Source of the DNA: Bacillus zhangzhouensis
GTDB lineage: Bacteria; Bacillota; Bacilli; Bacillales; Bacillaceae
DNA length: 64,000 nt
Direction: 5' to 3'
Assembly (NCBI RefSeq): GCF_000715205.1
Contig: NZ_JOTP01000003.1
Location: forward strand, 124,001 to 188,000
Shown here in pieces: positions 27,049-35,862 of this stretch. The notes below the pieces were generated by a model. The model saw nothing but the letters and a program-made list of their open reading frames with translations, was not told where the DNA came from and did no database searches. Position 1 is the stretch's first letter. The number at the start of each line of letters is the position of its first letter. Position numbers and translations under genes: made by a program.

Positions 27049-27122
27049 TTGGTATCGGTTTCAAGGAAAATTCTAGAGGAAAAAGAGAGCGGCGTCAACC
27101 GTTAATTTGAAATCGCTTTCTT
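27049..27122 (-). promoter_or_regulatory. kduID promoter with KdgR-like operators
   Basis: On the minus strand -35 TTGACG (27093-27098), 17-base spacer and -10 TAGAAT (27070-27075) form a strong sigma-A promoter. The LacI-type palindrome TTGGTATCGGTTTCAA (27049-27064) covers the transcription start. A second related half-match TTGAAATCGCTTTCTT (27107-27122) lies just upstream of the -35. Confidence 0.75.
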
Positions 27123-27209
27123 TTTGTTTGTTACTACGATTTTTTCTCACATGAATCAAAAAAATCTTCTGATATTAATCAAATTATGGTATGCTCTTTT
27201 TAAGTTTAT

Positions 27210-27225
27210 TTGAAATCGGTTTCGA
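27210..27225. promoter_or_regulatory. KdgR-like operator before kdgR
   Basis: TTGAAATCGGTTTCGA is a near-perfect palindrome of the LacI type, 34 bases before the kdgR start and just after a possible -10 TATGCT (27190-27195). It suggests autoregulation. Confidence 0.75.
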
Positions 27226-27259
27226 AACAAATCAGAAGATTGATTGTGGGAGTTTTTGA

Positions 27260-28270
27260 ATGAAAGAGAACAAGCAAACGAAAGTCACCATTAACGAAGT
27301 TGCAGCTTATGCAGGCGTTTCAAAATCAACTGTCTCCAGGTATATCAATGGCAGAACAAATGAAATTTCTTCTGAAAAGGTTAAAAAAATTAAGAAAGCC
27401 ATAGAAGAGCTTCATTATCGTCCGAGTCAGCTCGCTCAAGGACTAAAAGTAAGAAAAAGCAAGGTCATTGGCTTTATTGTAGCCGACATTACGAACCCAT
27501 TTTCTGTGGCTACGCTTCGTGGTGTCGAAGAGATTTGTGATGAATATGGATACAGCATCATGGTCTGTAACACAGATAATCGTCCAGAAAAAGAACGAGA
27601 AATGCTCCTGAAGCTGAATGCGCATTATATTGAAGGGCTCATCATCAATACAACAGGCCAAAACAATGACATTCTGCAAGACTTTAAGAAAAACGGTGTA
27701 CCGATTGTTCTTGTTGACCGCAAATTACCTGAACTTAAGGTCGATACAGTGACAACGAATAACCGTGACATCACGATTCGTCTACTACATCAAATGTATG
27801 AGAAGGGCTACGACCATATCGCTTTCTTTACTGAGCCGGTCGATGGAATTAGTCCTCGTGAAGAACGAAAAGAAGCATATGAGCAGACAGCAATGAGTAA
27901 ACATAAGAAGCCCATTATTGCAGAAATTGATTTGAAGCAAAAGGAACAAATGCGAGAAGAGATTGTCCGTTTTTTACAATCAAACCATTTGAAAAAGGCG
28001 ATTTTAGCAGGCAATGGCTTACTCATGCTGAAGCTCATTAGTGAACTTGTGGAGCTTGGCATCAAGATTCCTGAGGAGATAGGCATTGCCGGGTTCGATG
28101 ATACAGAATGGTATAAGCTGATTGGGCCAGGAATCACAACTGTTGCGCAGCCATCTCATGAAATGGGGAAAGCAGCCATGCAAAAAATCAAGACACGGAT
28201 TGAAGGCGATGAGAGTGCGCCCCAAACCATTCAACTCGATGGAGAAATCATTGTTAGGAAGTCTTTATAA
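27260..28270 (+). CDS. kdgR: LacI-family regulator KdgR of the kdu/kdg genes
   Basis: A 336-residue LacI-family repressor. The helix-turn-helix is TINEVAAYAGVSKSTVSRYING; the effector domain contains VIGFIVADITNPF and IAGFDDTEWYKLI. Related palindromes centred on CG lie before kduI, kdgR and kdgK, which identify its likely targets. The inducer in B. subtilis is KDG or a derivative. It is divergent from kduID and is the first gene of kdgR-kdgK-kdgA. Confidence 0.9.
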   Translation: MKENKQTKVTINEVAAYAGVSKSTVSRYINGRTNEISSEKVKKIKKAIEELHYRPSQLAQGLKVRKSKVIGFIVADITNPFSVATLRGVEEICDEYGYSIMVCNTDNRPEKEREMLLKLNAHYIEGLIINTTGQNNDILQDFKKNGVPIVLVDRKLPELKVDTVTTNNRDITIRLLHQMYEKGYDHIAFFTEPVDGISPREERKEAYEQTAMSKHKKPIIAEIDLKQKEQMREEIVRFLQSNHLKKAILAGNGLLMLKLISELVELGIKIPEEIGIAGFDDTEWYKLIGPGITTVAQPSHEMGKAAMQKIKTRIEGDESAPQTIQLDGEIIVRKSL

Positions 28271-28324
28271 GCGAAAGGCAGAGAAGGGTACACATACGTG
28301 CATACTCTCTCTTTTTCAACTAAT

Positions 28325-28340
28325 TTGAAACCGGTACCAA
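28325..28340. promoter_or_regulatory. KdgR-like operator before kdgK
   Basis: TTGAAACCGGTACCAA lies 17 bases before the kdgK start and shares the layout of the operators at 27049 and 27210. It may act as a roadblock or as an operator for an internal promoter. Confidence 0.65.
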
Positions 28341-28356
28341 GAAAGGGGAGAAATGA

Positions 28357-29373
28357 GTGAAAGCATTGGATGCGGTCACATTTGGGGAATCAATGGCGAT
28401 GTTTTACGCAAAAGAAGTCGGAGAACTTCATCAAGTGAATACGTTTCAAAAGGCGCTTGCTGGTGCAGAGAGTAACGTCGCTGTCGGCCTTTCAAGGCTG
28501 GGTTTTGAGGTTGGCTGGATGAGCAAAGTCGGGGCAGACTCACTTGGCACATTTATTTTAGAAGAGCTTCAAAAAGAAGGGGTCGATACAAGTGCAGTGC
28601 TCCGTTCAAATGATGGGTCTAAAACGGGGATATTACTTAAATCAAAAGTCATTGATGGAGACCCCGACGTGACGTATTACCGGAAAGGCTCTGCTGCGAG
28701 CACAATGAACCCAAGCGACTTTCCCTCCGGCTATTTCAAACAAGCAGGACACCTTCATATGACAGGTATTCCACCTGCATTGTCCAATGAAATGAGAGCG
28801 TTTTCTTTTCATGCCCTTCAAGCAATGAAAGAAGCAGGCAAAACCATTTCATTTGATCCGAACCTTAGGCTTCAGTTATGGGAAGAGGAAGAGGATATGA
28901 TTCATACAGTGAACCAGATAGCCTCTCAAGTCGATTGGTTTTTCCCGGGGCTTGCAGAAGGCCAAAGGCTCACGGGGTGCCACGAGCCGGAAGAGATTGC
29001 AGAGGTCTATTTACAAAAAGGTGTCAAGCTAGTGGTGATTAAGCTCGGAGCGGAAGGTGCCTTTTTTAAAAGTGCAGCCGGTCAAGGGATTGTGAGCGGA
29101 TTTCATGTTCATGATGTCGTTGATACGGTCGGCGCTGGTGATGGGTTTGCAGTGGGGGTCATTAGTGGCTTACTTGACGGCTTATCATATGAAAAATCGG
29201 TGACAAGAGGCAATGCCATAGGGGCACTTGCGGTGATGTCTCCTGGTGATAAGGATGGACTACCCACTCGGAAGGAACTTCAGGCGTTTATGAAAGAGGC
29301 CAAACGATATCACAGGCGGGAGTATATGAAGGGGGATGAAAGATATGGGGAAATCAGCAAATTTGAGCGTTAA
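28357..29373 (+). CDS. kdgK: 2-keto-3-deoxygluconate kinase
   Basis: A 338-residue PfkB-family kinase that makes 2-keto-3-deoxy-6-phosphogluconate. It starts with GTG; an ATG four bases earlier is out of frame. Signatures are ALAGAESNVAVGLSRLG, DPDVTYYRKGSAAS, SFDPNLRLQLW and DTVGAGDGFAVG near the C-terminus. Its 3' end overlaps kdgA by 29 bases. Confidence 0.92.
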   Translation: MKALDAVTFGESMAMFYAKEVGELHQVNTFQKALAGAESNVAVGLSRLGFEVGWMSKVGADSLGTFILEELQKEGVDTSAVLRSNDGSKTGILLKSKVIDGDPDVTYYRKGSAASTMNPSDFPSGYFKQAGHLHMTGIPPALSNEMRAFSFHALQAMKEAGKTISFDPNLRLQLWEEEEDMIHTVNQIASQVDWFFPGLAEGQRLTGCHEPEEIAEVYLQKGVKLVVIKLGAEGAFFKSAAGQGIVSGFHVHDVVDTVGAGDGFAVGVISGLLDGLSYEKSVTRGNAIGALAVMSPGDKDGLPTRKELQAFMKEAKRYHRREYMKGDERYGEISKFER

Positions 29374-29944
29374 AGAGCAGCTCGCAGCCTGTAAACTGAT
29401 CGCAGTGGTCAGAGCGGATAGTGAAGGAGAAGGCATTGAGATGATTCAGCGATTAAAGAAAAAGGGGGTGCGTGCCATTGAAGTCACGTATACCACGCCC
29501 AATGCTGAACGCATCATCGCATTCTTTCGGCGTGAACAAGACCTGATTGTAGGAGCGGGAACGATTACGACGCTTGAACAGGCGCAATCAGCCGTTGAGG
29601 CAGGCTCGCAATTTATTGTCAGTCCAGGATATCTCCCTGTGATCGGAGAGCATCTTTCATTTCACGATACCCTCTATGTGCCAGGTGTCCTGACTCCAAG
29701 TGAAATCATGCAGGCAAAAGCAAATGGATACCGCTTGCTCAAGCTTTTTCCAAGCGGCTCCTTCGGCTTGTCCTATATGAAAAACTTACAAGGCCCATTT
29801 CCAGAGATAGAATTTATTCCAACAGGTGGCATTCATCCAGTCGATGTCCCAAAATGGCTCGCAGCAGGTGCTGTGGCAGTAGGTGTCGGCAGTCAGCTTG
29901 AAAGCAGTACAGCAGAAGAGTTACAAGCGGTTCTTTCTTCATAA
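29345..29944 (+). CDS. kdgA: KDPG aldolase (2-keto-3-deoxy-6-phosphogluconate aldolase)
   Basis: A 199-residue class I aldolase that splits KDPG to pyruvate and glyceraldehyde 3-phosphate. KLIAVVRADS begins the barrel; AIEVTYTTPNAERII holds the catalytic Glu, GAGTITTLEQA and FIVSPGY follow, and the Schiff-base Lys is in LLKLFPSG. ATG codons at 29336 and 29345 are both possible; the second has GGGGG at a better distance. No kdgT transporter follows, unlike B. subtilis. Confidence 0.92.
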   Translation: MGKSANLSVKEQLAACKLIAVVRADSEGEGIEMIQRLKKKGVRAIEVTYTTPNAERIIAFFRREQDLIVGAGTITTLEQAQSAVEAGSQFIVSPGYLPVIGEHLSFHDTLYVPGVLTPSEIMQAKANGYRLLKLFPSGSFGLSYMKNLQGPFPEIEFIPTGGIHPVDVPKWLAAGAVAVGVGSQLESSTAEELQAVLSS

Positions 29945-29958
29945 ATACTTGATATGAG

Positions 29959-29998
29959 ACAAACAACTGGCTCATGAATGCCGGTTGTTTGTTCGTTT
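29959..29998 (+). terminator. Terminator after kdgA
   Basis: Stem of 12 bases (29959-29970 with 29981-29992, one G-T pair) and ten-base loop, followed by TCGTTT. It starts 15 bases after the kdgA stop. Confidence 0.8.
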
Positions 29999-30062
29999 AT
30001 CTGACATAACAGCGGGTAAGATTCAATTCTTCACGTACAATGGTCGTGAAGGAGGGATTGGA

Positions 30063-30518
30063 ATGTACATTCAACAAGATGAACTCACAGATGGGCGAAT
30101 AGAGCAGCTGATCACCGCTCATGTAGAAGAGATGAAGGAGCATTCTCCGCCAGAAAGCATTCATGCCCTTCCGTTAGACGACTTGAAAAAACAAGATGTC
30201 ACAGTGTGGAGTGCGTGGGATGGAGAGGAACTTCTTGGCTGCGGAGCGATAAAGGAACTATCAAGTGAACATGGCGAAATCAAATCGATGAGAACGGCAG
30301 CTCTCCATATGCGAAAAGGGATAGCAAGGCAAATGCTGACCTACCTTCTTCAAGAAGCCAAACAGCGAGGCTATACACGTGTCAGCCTCGAAACAGGTGC
30401 GATGGCTTTCTTTGAACCAGCAAGAAGACTATATGAAAGCTTTGGGTTTCAATATTGCCCGCCTTTTGGTTCATATGGAGAAGATCCAAACAGTTTATTT
30501 ATGACAAAGGAATTATAG
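30063..30518 (+). CDS. GNAT-family N-acetyltransferase
   Basis: A 151-residue acetyltransferase with the coenzyme A-binding stretch MRKGIARQMLTYLLQEA and the C-terminal block RRLYESFGFQYCPPFGSY typical of the GNAT fold. An in-frame codon at 29985 exists, but GGAGGG lies immediately before the ATG at 30063 and the upstream part overlaps the kdgA terminator. The substrate is unknown. It stands alone between the kdg operon and the sugar-sensing block. Confidence 0.8.
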   Translation: MYIQQDELTDGRIEQLITAHVEEMKEHSPPESIHALPLDDLKKQDVTVWSAWDGEELLGCGAIKELSSEHGEIKSMRTAALHMRKGIARQMLTYLLQEAKQRGYTRVSLETGAMAFFEPARRLYESFGFQYCPPFGSYGEDPNSLFMTKEL

Positions 30519-30522
30519 AGGT

Positions 30523-30556
30523 CGAGAGAGTATGCTTATAAGCAGCTCTTTTTTTT
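30523..30556 (+). terminator. Terminator after the acetyltransferase gene
   Basis: A self-complementary TGCTTATAAGCA flanked by GAG and CTC is followed by seven T residues. Confidence 0.65.
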
Positions 30557-30585
30557 GCGGCAACAATGAAAGGAGGGGGATGTGA

Positions 30586-31587
30586 GTGAAATTGTCTAAG
30601 TGGATGGGAATAGGCGCATTTCTCACATTTTGTGTGCTATCCGCCATTTTTTTATGTTTATTAGGTCAAGATTTATTTAAAATTGAAAGCGCTTCCGAAA
30701 AAGTGGTGTCAACCTATCAATATCACTTTGTCCTTGTACCGGAGGAACTTGATAACGAATATTGGCAACTGGTGCAAAAGGGAGCTGCTGATGCAGCGGC
30801 CGTTCATCGTGTGTATCTCGAATACCTGGGCCCAAAGCAGGCTGATTTGGATGATCATCTTAAAACCATTGATATGGCGATCGCTGGGCATGTAGATGGT
30901 ATTATGACGCAGGGACTTGACGCGAAGAAATACAAACCGCTCTTTCAAAAAGCAAGAGAAAAAGGCATTGATGTCGTCACAGTCGATACGGATGCAGAGG
31001 GGAGCAAGCGTCAAGTGTATGTAGGAACGGATAATTATTATTCAGGCTTTATCGCCGGGCAGGCGCTCATCGCAGATACAAAAGGCGAACAATATGTAGG
31101 AATTGTCACGGGTCGGCTTGATGCCATCCACCAGAAGCTACGCGTCAAGGGATTTCGAGATGCCGTTTCTGCTGAAAAACGCATTCATATTGCTGGAATA
31201 GAAGAATCAGCCATTACGAAGTCAGGGGCTTCCGGTGCAGCGTATAAACTATTAAACAATCATTCAGAGCTGACCGCATTTTATGGAACAAGCGCATTAG
31301 ATGGTGTTGGCATCATTCAAGCAACAGAGCAATATCGAGCATCCACTGATTTTTATGTACTCGCATTTGATACATTGCCTGATACGATTCAGGCGCTTGA
31401 TGATGAAAAAATCGATGCGGTGGTCGTACAGCACCCGTATGAAATGGGCTACCAAGCGGTTGAATCACTTGTTCGTTTGCAGAAAGGTAAAAAGGAAGAA
31501 CCACTGCAGTACACAGGAACGAGTGTGATTCGACGCGGGGATTTGCCTCTTCATCAAACAGAAAGACCACAGGGGGTTCAGCCATGA
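30586..31587 (+). CDS. Membrane-anchored sugar-binding protein, sensor component
   Basis: A 333-residue protein with one N-terminal membrane anchor (about residues 7-28) and a periplasmic-binding-protein type I sugar domain of the RbsB type (VPEELDNEYWQLVQKGAADAA, VDGIMTQGLD, YVGTDNYYSGFIAGQAL, VVQHPYEMGYQAVE). There is no lipobox. Its stop overlaps the histidine kinase start (ATGA), so it is co-translated with the kinase rather than with a transporter. This suggests that it binds sugar outside the cell and passes the signal to the kinase, as XylFII does for LytS in Clostridium. Ligand unknown. Confidence 0.8.
   Translation: MKLSKWMGIGAFLTFCVLSAIFLCLLGQDLFKIESASEKVVSTYQYHFVLVPEELDNEYWQLVQKGAADAAAVHRVYLEYLGPKQADLDDHLKTIDMAIAGHVDGIMTQGLDAKKYKPLFQKAREKGIDVVTVDTDAEGSKRQVYVGTDNYYSGFIAGQALIADTKGEQYVGIVTGRLDAIHQKLRVKGFRDAVSAEKRIHIAGIEESAITKSGASGAAYKLLNNHSELTAFYGTSALDGVGIIQATEQYRASTDFYVLAFDTLPDTIQALDDEKIDAVVVQHPYEMGYQAVESLVRLQKGKKEEPLQYTGTSVIRRGDLPLHQTERPQGVQP
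30683..30698. promoter_or_regulatory. cre-like site inside the sensor gene
   Basis: TTGAAAGCGCTTCCGA matches the catabolite-responsive element pattern WTGNAANCGNWWNCAW with one mismatch. It lies about 100 bases into the gene, where a CcpA roadblock could act. Confidence 0.45.
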
Positions 31588-33026
31588 GAAGGATTCGAAG
31601 TAAATTGTTATTGGCATTTTTAATCCTTGTGCTCCTTGGTAACGTGGCTGCTTTTTTTGTCTATTGGAGCAGCTCGAAATTAACCTCAGAATATAGCAGG
31701 AGCTTTCGTTCTTTTCTCCTGCTGAATGATATATCGACAGAGGCAAAAACGATGTATGAAAAGGTCAATGCCTATGCCATTGAGAAAGATCGGCAGTTTG
31801 CCAAAGAATATCTTGAATCAAAACAGAAAATGAAATCCTATGATCAGGCGCTGCTAAAAGATGCCGGGCTTCATGCGGCGATACCCTCTATTGAAAAATA
31901 TCAATATATGATGCGGACGCTCATGAATGAAAGTGATGCGACCATGGCACATGTAAAAGAAGGGAAAATCAAAGAATATGCTGCCAGTGTGAAGGAAGTG
32001 AGAACAGTTTCCTCTTATATACAAGAGCAAACGATGACCCTGCTAGACGATGAATTATCTGAATATCAGGTGCTCTATCAATCACTTCAAAAAAGACATC
32101 AAACTTATGCGCTTTTTACCCTGTGCCTGGTTACGTTATCGATTGGGGTCGCCTTATGGATGGCATATATCATTGCTGGCGGGATATCAAGACCAATTGT
32201 CCACCTGTCTCGGAGTGCCAAAGAAGTATCAGAAGGAAATTTTGATGGAGCGAATTTGCATGTCACATCAAAGGACGAAATATCTGTGTTAAATGAAGCC
32301 TTTCAACGAATGCGGCAAGAGATGAAAATGATGATTGAAGAGATGAAACAAAAGGCTGCCTTAGATCAAAAAATCAAAGACATGAAGCTGAAAACGCTGC
32401 AAAATCAAATGAATCCACACTTTCTATTTAACACATTAAACATCGTATCACGCATGGCTTACTTAGAATCAGCAGATGCCACATCGAGATTGATTCAATC
32501 GGTTTCCACGCTGATGCGTTATTCACTGTCTGCTCTCAGTACGTCCGTTACATTGGAACAAGAAGTGAAAGTGGTCAAAGAATATTTTCATATCCAAGAA
32601 ACGAGATTTGCCGATCGTATTACATGCAAAACAACCATAGATGAGTCGTGTCTATCTGTTCACATTCCAAGTCTCACATTACAGCCGCTTGTCGAAAATG
32701 CCTTTATTCATGGAGTAGAACCAAAGGAGGAAGGCGGGCTTGTTGAGCTCTCCATCTATCAAGACAATGGTTTTGTGATGATTCAGATTCGTGACAATGG
32801 GACGGGAATCAATGAAAGAGAAAAAAGCAGGTTGCTATCGGAAAAAGAAGAGAATGATCCGAACACATTGAGTAGAGGCCATTCTACAGGAATTGGTCTT
32901 CGAAATGTCGTGTCAAGACTGCGTTTGTTTTACGGGGTGCAAGATGCCCTTCAAATTGATTCAAAGCCAAACGAAGGCACCACTATTCAATTGGCGATTC
33001 CGATAAAGGAGGGACCAGCATGCTAA
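31584..33026 (+). CDS. Sensor histidine kinase, YesM/LytS-like (HPK7 type)
   Basis: A 480-residue kinase: membrane segments near residues 8-28 and 175-197 enclose an extracellular region of about 145 residues, followed by a HAMP domain (GGISRPIVHLSRSAKEVSEG), a coiled linker, and a His_kinase domain with phospho-acceptor His279 in NPHFLFNTLN. The ATPase part shows LQPLVENAFIHG and GTGIGLRNV-like STGIGLRNVVSRL. It overlaps the binding protein gene by four bases upstream and the regulator gene by seven downstream. Confidence 0.9.
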   Translation: MRRIRSKLLLAFLILVLLGNVAAFFVYWSSSKLTSEYSRSFRSFLLLNDISTEAKTMYEKVNAYAIEKDRQFAKEYLESKQKMKSYDQALLKDAGLHAAIPSIEKYQYMMRTLMNESDATMAHVKEGKIKEYAASVKEVRTVSSYIQEQTMTLLDDELSEYQVLYQSLQKRHQTYALFTLCLVTLSIGVALWMAYIIAGGISRPIVHLSRSAKEVSEGNFDGANLHVTSKDEISVLNEAFQRMRQEMKMMIEEMKQKAALDQKIKDMKLKTLQNQMNPHFLFNTLNIVSRMAYLESADATSRLIQSVSTLMRYSLSALSTSVTLEQEVKVVKEYFHIQETRFADRITCKTTIDESCLSVHIPSLTLQPLVENAFIHGVEPKEEGGLVELSIYQDNGFVMIQIRDNGTGINEREKSRLLSEKEENDPNTLSRGHSTGIGLRNVVSRLRLFYGVQDALQIDSKPNEGTTIQLAIPIKEGPAC

Positions 33027-34438
33027 ATGTGCTGATTGTAGATGATGAAAAAATAGAACGAATGGCGATGCGGAAGTTCCTGACCGAATGGCTCCCAGAA
33101 TGTCATATCACAGGGGAAGCTGGAAATGGAAAGAAGGCGGTTGAATTTGCGCGGTCGGAGCCGATTGATCTGGTGCTCATGGATATTCAGATGCCTGGCA
33201 TGGATGGACTGACAGCCATCAAACAGATCAAAGCAAGCAGCCCGCATACAAAATTTATTATGCTGACAGCCTATGATACGTTCGATTATGCTAAGCAAGC
33301 GATGCAGGAAGGGGTTAAACAATATCTCGTCAAACCAGCTGATAAAGACGAAACCATTGCAGCCATTCGAACTGTTGCGGCAGAAATTCAGCAGGAGGCG
33401 TCTCAGCGGCAGGCAGCGACGGTCAATCAGCAGTCAAAGTGGCTGGAAGCCCATGTGATCAACGGTCAATCTTATACCTTTACTGAGTTTCAACAATTGT
33501 TCCAAGAATGTGAAGCCTGTCTCGTCATCGCTGTTCAGCGGGCAGGCGGGGGTCAGCTGTTGAATGATTTACAGCAGTCCGCTCTTTTTCAAGCAGTGCC
33601 TATTCACATGGGCGGTGAGCTGTTAACATGCTTCATTTATAGCCACCAAGGACCAGGTCAGCTAAAGGCAGATGTACTGCAAGCCATTCGAACTGCTATG
33701 ACAAGTAGACAGTCTTCACCTGTCGTTGGCATAGGGCACCCAGTCTCAAACCCACTTCAGCTTCAGAAAAGTGTAGCAGAAGCAAAGCTTTCCTATTATC
33801 AGCGAAAAAAGGATGGCGGCGTTGTTCGTTATGGTTTTTACAATACAGAAGTGCAGTCCAATCTGTTGATCAACCTGCCCGAGCTTGCCGACGACATGAT
33901 GCTGGCACTGGAAGAAGGAAGAAGAGAGGATGCGCTTGCCTTATTTGATGCTTTTGAATTAGAGGGAGCGGCACTTTCACATGTAAAAGAACTGCTGATT
34001 CTATTAAAATCACGACTCCGTGCAGACCTCTCCATTCTGACCATCAGCACAGCAGCAGAATGCCGCCAGTGCTGTGAGCATCTATTTGACGTGTATGAAG
34101 CGAGAACCCAAACCGTGAATGACATCGAGCGGGCAAAACGTTACATCAAAACGCATTTCTGCGAGCATATCACGCTTGAGCAAACTGCCGCCTATGTTGA
34201 CTTAAGCCCAACCTATTTCACAAAACGCTTTAAAGATGAGACGGGTCTGACGTTTAAAGAATATGTGACGACCTGTCGGTTGGATAAAATCAAGAAGCTT
34301 CTCAAAGACAGCTCGCTTAGTTTAAAAGAAATTACTTATCAGGCAGGATATACAGACCCCAATTACGTCAGCCGTGTATTTAAGAAAATGGTCGGTTGTT
34401 CACCGAAGGAATATCGAAAACCAGCCGTAAAAAAATGA
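33020..34438 (+). CDS. Response regulator with AraC-type output domain (YesN-like)
   Basis: A 472-residue regulator. The receiver domain (residues 1-120) has the acidic pair DD (8-9), phospho-acceptor Asp55 (LVLMDIQMPG) and Lys in YLVKPADKDE. The C-terminal 100 residues form an AraC helix-turn-helix pair (ITLEQTAAYVDLSPTYFTKR and LKEITYQAGYTDPNYVSR). Partner of the kinase it overlaps. Likely target is the ABC transporter operon starting 100 bases downstream. Confidence 0.9.
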   Translation: MLNVLIVDDEKIERMAMRKFLTEWLPECHITGEAGNGKKAVEFARSEPIDLVLMDIQMPGMDGLTAIKQIKASSPHTKFIMLTAYDTFDYAKQAMQEGVKQYLVKPADKDETIAAIRTVAAEIQQEASQRQAATVNQQSKWLEAHVINGQSYTFTEFQQLFQECEACLVIAVQRAGGGQLLNDLQQSALFQAVPIHMGGELLTCFIYSHQGPGQLKADVLQAIRTAMTSRQSSPVVGIGHPVSNPLQLQKSVAEAKLSYYQRKKDGGVVRYGFYNTEVQSNLLINLPELADDMMLALEEGRREDALALFDAFELEGAALSHVKELLILLKSRLRADLSILTISTAAECRQCCEHLFDVYEARTQTVNDIERAKRYIKTHFCEHITLEQTAAYVDLSPTYFTKRFKDETGLTFKEYVTTCRLDKIKKLLKDSSLSLKEITYQAGYTDPNYVSRVFKKMVGCSPKEYRKPAVKK

Positions 34439-34503
34439 AGAATTTCATAAAAAAGTGAAGAAGTTTGCCTGAAAAAAAGCAAGGATCTACCATTATGCTT
34501 ATT

Positions 34504-34519
34504 TTGATAACGCTTACAA
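34504..34519. promoter_or_regulatory. cre-like site before the ABC transporter
   Basis: TTGATAACGCTTACAA matches the cre pattern with one mismatch. It lies 22 bases before the binding-protein start, where CcpA would repress the importer when glucose is plentiful. Confidence 0.6.
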
Positions 34520-34540
34520 AATAGGGATGGGGGATCAATC

Positions 34541-35806
34541 ATGAAGTTCAAATTAGGCTTTACTTTGTTGGCACTCTGCATGCTTCTCGTCACGGCTTGC
34601 AGTTCATCGACGAACTCAGATGCAAAAAAAGAGGGCGGAGCGGAGAAGCTTGAAATTTTCTCTTGGTGGACAGGAGCAGGTGAGGAAGACGGACTGAAAG
34701 CACTCATTCAATTGTTTGAAGAGAAAAATAAAGACATTCCAATTGAAAATGCAGCCGTCGCAGGTGGTGCTGGTACGAATGCTAAGGCAGTTCTGACTAG
34801 CCGGATGCAAGGAAATGATCCGCCAGCTACCTTCCAAGTACATGGCGGGGCAGAGCTGAACGAGAGCTGGGTCGCGGCAGGCAAAATGGAGCCGCTGGAT
34901 GATCTTTATGAAAAAGAAGGCTGGAAGGACAAATTCCCAGAATCACTGATTGACCTGGTGAGCAAGGATGGGAAGATCTATTCGGTTCCAGTGAATATTC
35001 ACCGAGGCAATGTGCTTTGGTATAACAAAAAAGTATTTGAAGACCAAGGTTTAGAGCCGCCAACGACATTTGATGAATTTTTCAAAACAGCAGATGCTTT
35101 AAAGAAAAAAGGGATTACACCACTTGCGCTTGGGGATAAAGAGCCTTGGGCAGCGACTCACTTGTTTGAGAGTGTTCTACTCGGTGTATTAGGCGCAGAT
35201 GATTATCAAAAACTTTGGGCGGGCGACTTGAAAATGGATGACTCAAAAGTGAAGGAAGCGGCAGACATCTTTGGACGCATGCTCGAATACGTCAATGATG
35301 ATCATAGCTCACGTAACTGGCAAGATGCCTCGCAGCTCGTGGCAAAAGGGGAAGCGGCGATGAATGTCATGGGCGACTGGGCGAAGGGATACTTTGTGAA
35401 TGATCTGGACTTGAAGGTAAATAAAGATTTCGGATACGTGGCGACCCCTGGTACGGAGGGAAGTTTTATGGTGATCACTGATACGTTCGGACTGCCAAAG
35501 GGTGTCAAACAGCCAGAAAACGTGAAGAAATTCTTATCTGTCTTAGGATCTGTGGAAGGACAGGATGCGTTTAATCCGTTGAAGGGATCGATTCCTGCAC
35601 GTGTGGATGCGGATGTATCAAAATATGATGAATACGGAAAATCGGCGATGAAGGCATTTAAAGAGTCCAAACTGGCGCCGTCTCTCGCCCACGGCTCAGC
35701 TGCTGAAGAAGGTTTTGTGACGAAAGCAAACCAAGCCGTCAATATTTTTGTGACACAAAAAGACAGTAGCCAGTTTGTTTCATCTTTAAAAGATTCAATG
35801 AAATAA
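34541..35806 (+). CDS. ABC transporter sugar-binding lipoprotein, glucose/mannose-type
   Basis: A 421-residue lipoprotein (signal peptide ending VTAC, Cys20) of the CUT1 solute-binding family. Long stretches resemble the Thermus thermophilus glucose/galactose-binding protein from memory: KLEIFSWWTGAGEEDGL, PPATFQVHGGAELNESW, YSVPVNIHRGNVLWY, MNVMGDWAKGYF, EGQDAFNPLKGSIPAR and SLAHGSAAEE. That points to a hexose monosaccharide (glucose, mannose or galactose) rather than an oligosaccharide. It heads a three-gene importer operon after the two-component system. Confidence 0.85.
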   Translation: MKFKLGFTLLALCMLLVTACSSSTNSDAKKEGGAEKLEIFSWWTGAGEEDGLKALIQLFEEKNKDIPIENAAVAGGAGTNAKAVLTSRMQGNDPPATFQVHGGAELNESWVAAGKMEPLDDLYEKEGWKDKFPESLIDLVSKDGKIYSVPVNIHRGNVLWYNKKVFEDQGLEPPTTFDEFFKTADALKKKGITPLALGDKEPWAATHLFESVLLGVLGADDYQKLWAGDLKMDDSKVKEAADIFGRMLEYVNDDHSSRNWQDASQLVAKGEAAMNVMGDWAKGYFVNDLDLKVNKDFGYVATPGTEGSFMVITDTFGLPKGVKQPENVKKFLSVLGSVEGQDAFNPLKGSIPARVDADVSKYDEYGKSAMKAFKESKLAPSLAHGSAAEEGFVTKANQAVNIFVTQKDSSQFVSSLKDSMK

Positions 35807-35814
35807 AGACGAAG

Positions 35815-35844
35815 GAGGCGGCGACCAGGCACCGCCTCTTTTTT
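35815..35844 (+). terminator. Intra-operon stem-loop between binding protein and permeases
   Basis: Stem GAGGCGG (35815-35821) with CCGCCTC (35832-35838), ten-base loop, then TTTTTT. Placed between the binding-protein and permease genes, it probably acts as a partial terminator or 3'-end stabiliser, giving more binding protein than permease. Confidence 0.75.
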
Positions 35845-35862
35845 AAAAAGGAGTGTAGCTTC

